64,000 bases of DNA, taken from Holophagales bacterium (GTDB taxonomy: Bacteria; Acidobacteriota; Thermoanaerobaculia; UBA5066). The stretch is taken from contig JADKBZ010000001.1 of NCBI GenBank assembly GCA_016714815.1, forward strand, positions 496,001-560,000, read 5' to 3'. The translations under genes were made by a program, and so were the position numbers. Shown one piece after another: positions 58,782-64,000 of the stretch (positions are counted from its first letter, which is position 1; the number at the start of each line of letters is the position of its first letter). The notes beneath the pieces were generated by a model. The model saw only the letters and a list, made by a program, of their open reading frames with translations. It was not told the DNA's origin and ran no database searches.

Positions 58782-60895
58782 TCACGGGCGGGGCGAAGCG
58801 TGTTTGACGTAGATGCGCGAGAGGAGATCGCTCGTCCCGCCGGCGTAGCGCCGGGCGAATTTCAGGTGCCTCTGCGTCTCGACGTCCTGGGGGCGAAGCG
58901 CGGAGGCCTCCCGGAAAGCCTCGCCTGCCTTCTTCATGCCTCCGGACTGCAGGTTCAGGATTCCGTCGTTGAAGTAGCTCTTGAACAGGTACTCCTCCAC
59001 ATCCTTGTTCTTGGCGTCCTGCTTCCGGAGATCCCAGAGGAGCCTGAGCGCGCTCTCGTAGTCCTGCTCGTTGTAGGAGCGGATCGCCGAGCCGAGGGCC
59101 GAAACCGAATCGCGGGCGCGCGCGAGCGCCTGGCCGGCCTCGGTGTCGTCGGGTCGGGCCTTGACGACGAGGTCGAGCGATTTCACGGCGTCGATGTAGC
59201 GGCCGGAAGAGAGGCTCGCGAGGCCCGCCAGGCGAGCTTCGTCGACCTGGGCGTCGCTCACGGCGGGACCCGCCGAAGGCCGGGGCTCCGCCGACGACTT
59301 GAACTGGTCGATGAGAACGAGCGCCTGATCGTGCCGGGCATCGCTGGACGGAATCGCCGTGAGGATCCCGAGGGCCTCGTCGACCTTGCCCTGCTTGAAG
59401 AGGGCCTGCGCCTTCTCGAGAGGGTCCTGCTGGGCGGGAGCCGCCGCGACGGGCGGTGCCGCGGCTCCGGGAGAGGGGGTGTCGCCCTTGGGCCGGAGGA
59501 AGAAGAACCAGGCCGCCGCCGCGAGGCAGACGACGACGAGGGCGGCGACGCCGATCGGAATCCGGGCGTCCACCCTGCCGCCGCGCACGGGGGCCTTCCC
59601 CTCTCGTTCGGAGGAGCTGATCCGGGACTCCGCGAGCCCGGATTCCTCCCCCGACCGCTCGTCGAACGCCGGAAGATCGTCGGCGAAAGAGGGGCGACCG
59701 GGCGACTCGAGCTCGTCGCCCATGTACGGCGCGTCGGAAAGGCCCGCCTCGAGAGAGGGAGCCGTGCCCGCGGCGGGAACGGCCAGGACGGCGTCGATCT
59801 GGTTCAGGTAGTTCCGGGCGGTCGCGTCGGACTCCGAGAGTGTCAGGACCTGAAGGAAGGCGTCGCGCGCCGCCTGAAGATCTCCCGCCTCGTAGCGCTG
59901 GACCCCCTCGGTGAGAAGGACGTCGAGCTGACGGGCGGCCTCGTTCTGCTTCTCCCGGGCGGCGTCGATCCGCCGCGACGCCTCGTCGTTGGAGAGGTCG
60001 ATCAGGAAGACCCGGCTCCAGAGGTCGATCGCCTCCTGCAGGTGGCCTCGGTTCGCGGCCTCGTCCCCCTGTCTCAGGAACTGCGAGACCCGGGGATCAG
60101 CGGTCGAAGGCGACCCGGGAGCCGGCCCACGGTCGGAGGCCGGGAGGACGGCGGCCGGCGACGCGAAGGGGTCCGCGGGCCGTGCAGGGGACCCGAAAGG
60201 CTCGGCCGAGGGCTCCGGCAGAGAGAACGGGTCTTCCACGGACGCAGGCGCCCCGAAATGGTCTGCCGACGGAGCGGACGAGGCGAACGGGTCGGGCGCG
60301 GCGGACGGAGCCGCCGGGAACGACAGCTCCGGAGCGGGCGTGCCGAAATCGATGGCTCCGGGAGCGTCGAAATCGAAGCCGGGGGAGGGAGAGGCGACCG
60401 GCGCCGGCGGGAACGAAGACGCGGCGGGCGCTGCGGGCGTCGCGGGCTTCGCAGGCGCGAACGGGTTCGGCCCGAGGTCTTCGAAGCCGAGATCGTCCAG
60501 GCCGGAGCCCATGGAGCCGAAGGGATCGGCGGGAGGCGGCGCGCCGCCGGGATGGCCCATCCGGCCGCCGGCGTGGGAGGGGCCTCGGGGAGCATCTCCA
60601 CCGGCGCTCGTGCCGGCGCGGCCGCCGGACGCGCCGCCGGAGGCGCGGAGCCGAAGACGTCGAAATCCGCGAGGTCGATGACGGTCCCGGCGGAGATGCC
60701 CCTGAGCGACGAAAGGAGCCGCCGCGCCGGCGCGAACCGCGCGTCCATCTTCAGGATGAAGTCGCAGCCCAGAAGCGCATCCTCGTTCCGGCCCGCCCGC
60801 GCCATGTCGAGCGTGTGGCGGAACGTCTGGAGAACCTTCTCTCGGGCCTCTGCAGAGAGGGACGGACTCCCCGGGTAAGAAGCGGGCTCGGGCAT
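58782..60895 (-). CDS. membrane-anchored TPR-type protein (frame broken near 60560)
   Basis: The N-terminus (ATG 60895, GAGAGG upstream) reads MPEPASYPGSPSLSAEAREKVLQTF through about residue 112, then the coding frame must shift by one missing base near 60555-60570 to continue as GRMGHPGGAPPPADPFG and onward. The restored protein is about 704 residues: helical N-domain, Asp/Pro/Phe-rich linker with repeated PFG/PFA motifs, a TPR region, one transmembrane helix (IPIGVAALVVVCLAAAAWFFF), and a periplasmic TPR region (QALFKQGKVDEALGIL, SLSSGRYIDAVKSLDLVV). A binding scaffold is likely. Confidence 0.72.
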
Positions 60896-60995
60896 GGGAA
60901 CCTCTCGAACTCAGCGTAACAAGCTGTCTTACCGGCGGCAAGCACCGTTCGGCTCCGCGGTAAGATCCCCGGCCGCCAGGCGGGGAGGGTTTCCG

Positions 60996-61916
60996 ATGAC
61001 GACACTGATCGAATGCATCCCGAACGTCAGCGAAGGGCGCCGTCCCGAGGTGGTCGCCGCGATCCGCAATGCCGCCGTCTCGGCTGGTCCGGGAGTCCTC
61101 CTCCTCGACTGGACGTCCGATGCCGACCACAACCGGTCCGTCCTGACCTTTCTCGGCGACGGCCCGGCCCTCGTCGCGGCGATGGAGGCGATGGTGGCGG
61201 AGGCCCTCGTCCACATCGACCTGACCCGGCACGAGGGAGCCCATCCGCGCCTCGGAGCCGTCGACGTCATCCCGTTCGTCCCGATCCGCGGCGCGACCGC
61301 CGCCGACTGTGTCGCCCTCGCCAGGGTGCTCGGTGCCCGGCTGGCCGAAAAGCACGGACTCCCCGTCTACCTCTACGAGGACGCGGCCACGAGCGAGCCG
61401 CGCCGGAACCTGGCGACGATCCGGAAGGGGGAGTTCGAAGGACTCGCCGAGAAGATGAAGAGCCCCGACTGGAAGCCCGACTTCGGCCCGGAGGCCCCCC
61501 ACCCGACGGCGGGGGCGACGGTCGTCGGGGCGCGCTCCCCCCTCGTCGCCTACAACATCAACCTCGGGACGGCGGACCTCTCCATCGCCGACCGGATCGC
61601 CAGGTCGATCCGCCACCTCTCCGGCGGCTTCCGCTTCGTCAAGGCGATGGGAGTCCGGCTCGAGGCCCGGGGCATCGTCCAGGTCTCGATCAACATGACG
61701 AACTACGAGAAGACGCCGCTCCACCGCGTCTTCGAGACGGTGCGGTCCGAGGCCGAGCGCTTCGGCGTCCCGGTCGTCGGCTCCGAGATCATCGGCCTGG
61801 TTCCCCAGGCGGCGCTCGTCGGCGCCGCTGAGCACTACCTCAGGCTCGAATCGCCCGCCTCGGCGCAGGTCCTCGAGAACAAGCTGCTCGACGTCGCTCT
61901 CGCCGCGAAGGCGTAG
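60996..61916 (+). CDS. ftcD: glutamate formimidoyltransferase
   Basis: 306 residues. Transfers the formimino group of N-formimino-L-glutamate to tetrahydrofolate in histidine degradation. Opens TLIECIPNVSEGRR, then DADHNRSVLTFLGD, RHEGAHPRLGAVDVIPFVPI, NLGTADLSIADRIARSIR. Only the transferase part; the cyclodeaminase domain is absent. GGGAGGG precedes the ATG. No other hut genes are in the window. Confidence 0.94.
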   Translation: MTTLIECIPNVSEGRRPEVVAAIRNAAVSAGPGVLLLDWTSDADHNRSVLTFLGDGPALVAAMEAMVAEALVHIDLTRHEGAHPRLGAVDVIPFVPIRGATAADCVALARVLGARLAEKHGLPVYLYEDAATSEPRRNLATIRKGEFEGLAEKMKSPDWKPDFGPEAPHPTAGATVVGARSPLVAYNINLGTADLSIADRIARSIRHLSGGFRFVKAMGVRLEARGIVQVSINMTNYEKTPLHRVFETVRSEAERFGVPVVGSEIIGLVPQAALVGAAEHYLRLESPASAQVLENKLLDVALAAKA

Positions 61917-61938
61917 GCGCCGTCCAGGCGCGCATGGC

Positions 61939-61960
61939 GCCCCCGGGTGTGCCCGGGGGC
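61939..61960. terminator. hairpin between convergent ftcD and the Thr-Pro protein gene
   Basis: GCCCCCGGG (61939-61947), loop TGTG, CCCGGGGGC (61952-61960). Perfect 9-bp stem. It can act for both strands; no U-tract. Confidence 0.6.
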
Positions 61961-61964
61961 TGGC

Positions 61965-62990
61965 TCAGCGGAACTGGCGGAGGAGAACCCACGCTCCGGC
62001 GGCGACGAGGAGCGCAAGGCCGAAGAGCCCGGCGCGGCCGCCGATGGGGACCTCCGTCGCACCGGCCACGACGAGCCCCGCGGCTGCGGAGGCGTCTGCT
62101 GCCGCCGCGATCGTGCTTCCGGGCCCGAGAAGGAGGAGGTCGTAGGCTCCGGGAACCGGCGCCGGGCCGAGCGCGACGCCTGAGAAGGCGTTCGTCGGCG
62201 TGGTGAACGACTGCTGGAGAAGGCAGGAGCCGGCGTACGAGCCGCCGATCGTCCACCCGCTGTTGGGGAGGAGGCAGAGCCTGTAGGCCTGGGCCGTGTC
62301 CGGGACGGTACCGGCTCCGACGAGGGCCTCTCCGGGGACTGCCGTCGTCACGTTCAGGCCGACGGCCGGGGTCGGGACCGGGGTCGCGGTCGGGGCCACC
62401 GTCGGCGTGAGCGTCGGGGTGACGGTCGCGGTGGGGGTCGGCGGGACCGGGGTGTTCGTCGGGGTGCTCGTGGCGGTGGCGGTGGGGGCGCCCGGGGTGT
62501 TCGTCGGCGTGCTGGTGGGGGTGCCGGTGGGGGGCACGGGCGTGTTGGTGGGCGTATTCGTCGGGGTGCTGGTCGGAGTATTGGTCGGCGTGCTGGTCGG
62601 GGTGTTCGTCGGCGTGCTGGTCGGAGTATTCGTCGGGGTGCTCGTCGGCGTGCTGGTCGGAGTATTCGTCGGGGTGCTCGTCGGCGTGCTGGTGGGCGTC
62701 TCTGTCGGAGTGCTCGGCGGAGTGCTGGTGGGCGTTTCCGTCGGCGTGCTCGTCGGCGTGCTGGTCGGCGTCTCCGTCGGCGTTGCCGTCGGCGTTTCCG
62801 TAGGAGGTACGGCCGCGCCCGCCTGGCCTTGGGTCTTCACCGATCCGTTCTCGATCGAGACGGACGGAACGACCATCGCGAGGGCGATCGCGGCGAGGAC
62901 AGGAAGCCAGGCCCACCCGTTGCCCGGCTCGCTCCGTTTCCTCGCACCTCGAGTTCCGGTTTCACCCTCGTCGGCCTTGATTCTCGACAT
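61965..62990 (-). CDS. Thr-Pro-stalk surface protein with C-terminal membrane anchor
   Basis: 341 residues. An N-terminal hydrophobic segment (WLPVLAAIALAMVVPSVS) exports it. Residues about 60-185 are a (Pro-Thr-x-Thr)n stalk with Ser, Glu, Asn and Ala at x. A beta-rich domain of about 110 residues follows (GLNVTTAVPGEALVGAGTV, FSGVALGPAPVPGAYDLLLLGPG). The end is a tripartite anchor: VPIGG, a hydrophobic helix, and RQFR, similar in outline to CTERM sorting tails. It probably protrudes from the cell surface and may be glycosylated. It is 13 bases after a glycosyltransferase gene. Confidence 0.75.
   Translation of the reverse strand: MSRIKADEGETGTRGARKRSEPGNGWAWLPVLAAIALAMVVPSVSIENGSVKTQGQAGAAVPPTETPTATPTETPTSTPTSTPTETPTSTPPSTPTETPTSTPTSTPTNTPTSTPTSTPTNTPTSTPTNTPTSTPTNTPTSTPTNTPTNTPVPPTGTPTSTPTNTPGAPTATATSTPTNTPVPPTPTATVTPTLTPTVAPTATPVPTPAVGLNVTTAVPGEALVGAGTVPDTAQAYRLCLLPNSGWTIGGSYAGSCLLQQSFTTPTNAFSGVALGPAPVPGAYDLLLLGPGSTIAAAADASAAAGLVVAGATEVPIGGRAGLFGLALLVAAGAWVLLRQFR
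62440..62810 (-). repeat. tandem 12-bp coding repeat (Thr-Pro stalk)
   Basis: About thirty degenerate 12-base units, on the plus strand of the form GTGCTGGTCGGC, encoding Pro-Thr-x-Thr on the minus strand. Third positions vary, so it is old or selected for protein. Longer units of 24 and 36 bases recur, which suggests slippage and copy number change. Confidence 0.85.
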
Positions 62991-63003
62991 CGTGTCTCAG
63001 AGT

Positions 63004-64000
63004 TTAGCGGGAGGGGGGGGCTGCAACAACCGGAATCATCCCGAGGAGCAGCGATTCGTTCCTCCCGATCGACTCTTCCGGCGCGAAGAGGCGGGCGACG
63101 CGGTTCCGGTCCGGGTGCAGCTCGACCCGTCGGGCCAGCGCCTCCGCGATGGTGGTCGCGAGGGACTCCGGTGACCCGGGCTGGCAGAGAAGGCCGTAGC
63201 CCGTCTCGCGGACGACGACGCGGGCCCCCGGGATGTCGGTGGCCACGACGGGAGTTCCGGCGAGCATCGCCTCCACCTGGACGAGCGCCATCATCTCGGT
63301 CCGGCTCGGCAGGGCGAAGACGTCGCACATCGCGTGGAAGTCGGCGATCCGCTGCGGTTCGCGCAGCAGGCCGAGGAGGACGAGCCGGTCCCCCGCGGCC
63401 GCCACGAGCGGGCGACACCTGTCGAAGAAGCGCTCGTAGTGAACGTTCGCTTCGCCGGCGAAGACGAGGTGGACGTCGGGGACGAGGGTTCGAAGGAGCG
63501 GAAGCGCTCGGAGGAGGACGTCGAATCCCTTTTCGGCCACGAACCGGCCGGCGAAGCCGACGATCGTCTTCCCCGTGAGGCCGAGGTCGGCCCGCCAGCG
63601 GGCCGAGGCGCCCCGGTCGGGCTCGGGGAGGGTGACGGGTGGCACGATCGCGTGGACCTTCTTCCGGACGCCGCCGAGAAGGCGCGAGGAAGCGGCGTAG
63701 TCGTCGCTGTAGGCCGTCACCGCGGAGGCGAGCCGCGCGGCGCCCGAAAGGACGACGTGGGCGGCAGCCTCGATCGCCCTTTCGTGGAGGCTCGGCGGCA
63801 TGACGACGTCGCCGTGGTGCGTCATCAGGACCGGGACGCCGAACGCCCGGGCCAGACCCGCGACGAGGAGCGCCTCGGGAAGCGGGGTGTGGATCTGGAC
63901 GACGTCCACCTCCCGGAGGAGCCGCGCGAGGGCGAAGGGAAGCCCGGGGACGATCATTCCGCGGTTGAAGCCGGCAAGGGGCCGGAGTCTCACCACGCGG
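63004..64000 (-). CDS. family 4 glycosyltransferase, 5' end outside window
   Basis: At least 331 residues; the frame is open to the window edge, and the GTG at 63996 is probably internal. GT-B fold: VDVVQIHTPLPEALLVAGLARAFG and THHGDVVMP in the N-domain, GFAGRFVAEKGFDVLLRALP, and the donor-site segment EAMLAGTPVVATDIPGARVVV. It adds sugars to a lipid or polysaccharide acceptor. The stop is 13 bases before the Thr-Pro-stalk gene, so it could glycosylate or be co-regulated with that protein. Confidence 0.88.
   Translation of the reverse strand, partial: RVVRLRPLAGFNRGMIVPGLPFALARLLREVDVVQIHTPLPEALLVAGLARAFGVPVLMTHHGDVVMPPSLHERAIEAAAHVVLSGAARLASAVTAYSDDYAASSRLLGGVRKKVHAIVPPVTLPEPDRGASARWRADLGLTGKTIVGFAGRFVAEKGFDVLLRALPLLRTLVPDVHLVFAGEANVHYERFFDRCRPLVAAAGDRLVLLGLLREPQRIADFHAMCDVFALPSRTEMMALVQVEAMLAGTPVVATDIPGARVVVRETGYGLLCQPGSPESLATTIAEALARRVELHPDRNRVARLFAPEESIGRNESLLLGMIPVVAAPPSR

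Noticed and set aside
62440..62810. Possible CRISPR or microsatellite array
   Set aside because: Units are 12 bp with no spacers and encode a regular Pro-Thr-x-Thr stalk in frame.

Overview
This is a GC-rich (about 70 percent) bacterial chromosome segment, densely packed on both strands with about 60 protein genes and one tRNA. It is mostly housekeeping and envelope biology. No rRNA, complete insertion sequence, prophage, CRISPR array or defence island is visible. The best guess for the host is a Gram-negative member of the Acidobacteriota. The evidence is a secreted protein with a 'VWFA-related Acidobacterial' type domain (8840-10744), a DUF4388 regulator, several membrane-spanning Ser/Thr kinases, outer-membrane barrels, and LpxL- and OmpA-type proteins. 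This placement is inferred, not proven.

Layout. 1-2229: tail of a GerMN protein, murI, rph. 2237-6743: alpha/beta hydrolase, tRNA-Pro, a GDPD-fold protein that has lost its catalytic residues, a divergent repeat protein with a frame lesion, a lipoprotein. 6848-13187: secreted protein, Dus, VWA protein, LuxR regulator, two SDR enzymes. 13210-17630 (minus): gatB-ftsE-ftsX-exported deiminase. 17744-22484: LpxL-like acyltransferase, PuuD-like amidotransferase, degenerate metallo-beta-lactamase-fold protein, queF, lepB, Fur-family regulator. 22485-23450: a non-coding GC-rich island with a G-quadruplex motif and a REP-like fragment. 23451-32681: gltA, periplasmic rhodanese plus MauE, a GAF/degenerate-GGDEF protein, radical SAM, Ser/Thr kinase, CsgG-like protein. 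32890-40462: fabH, then a minus-strand run (AI-2E transporter, SRAP, ATP-grasp-like, DJ-1-like), OmpA porin, outer-membrane barrel. 40498-44305: repeat/hairpin module, DUF4388, ruvC, yebC, mtaB. 44410-54270: a receiver-kinase-TonB fusion, a small coiled coil, a BtuFCD-type importer, accD, folC, dgt, rpiB. 54267-64000: glyA, a long REP-like palindrome, elbB, methyltransferase and glycosyltransferase pair, RDD protein, TPR protein (second frame lesion), ftcD, a Thr-Pro-stalk surface protein, and a glycosyltransferase cut by the window edge.

Themes. Genes are very often coupled by 4-base stop/start overlaps (ATGA, GTGA, and in one case CTGA, implying a CTG start). Several proteins keep a fold but lose its catalytic residues (GDPD, metallo-beta-lactamase, GGDEF, receiver, DJ-1). 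The most unusual architecture is the kinase whose periplasmic end is a TonB C-terminal domain, close to an ABC importer. Two apparent frameshifts, each explained by one missing base in a GC-rich stretch, suggest either sequencing or assembly error or real lesions.
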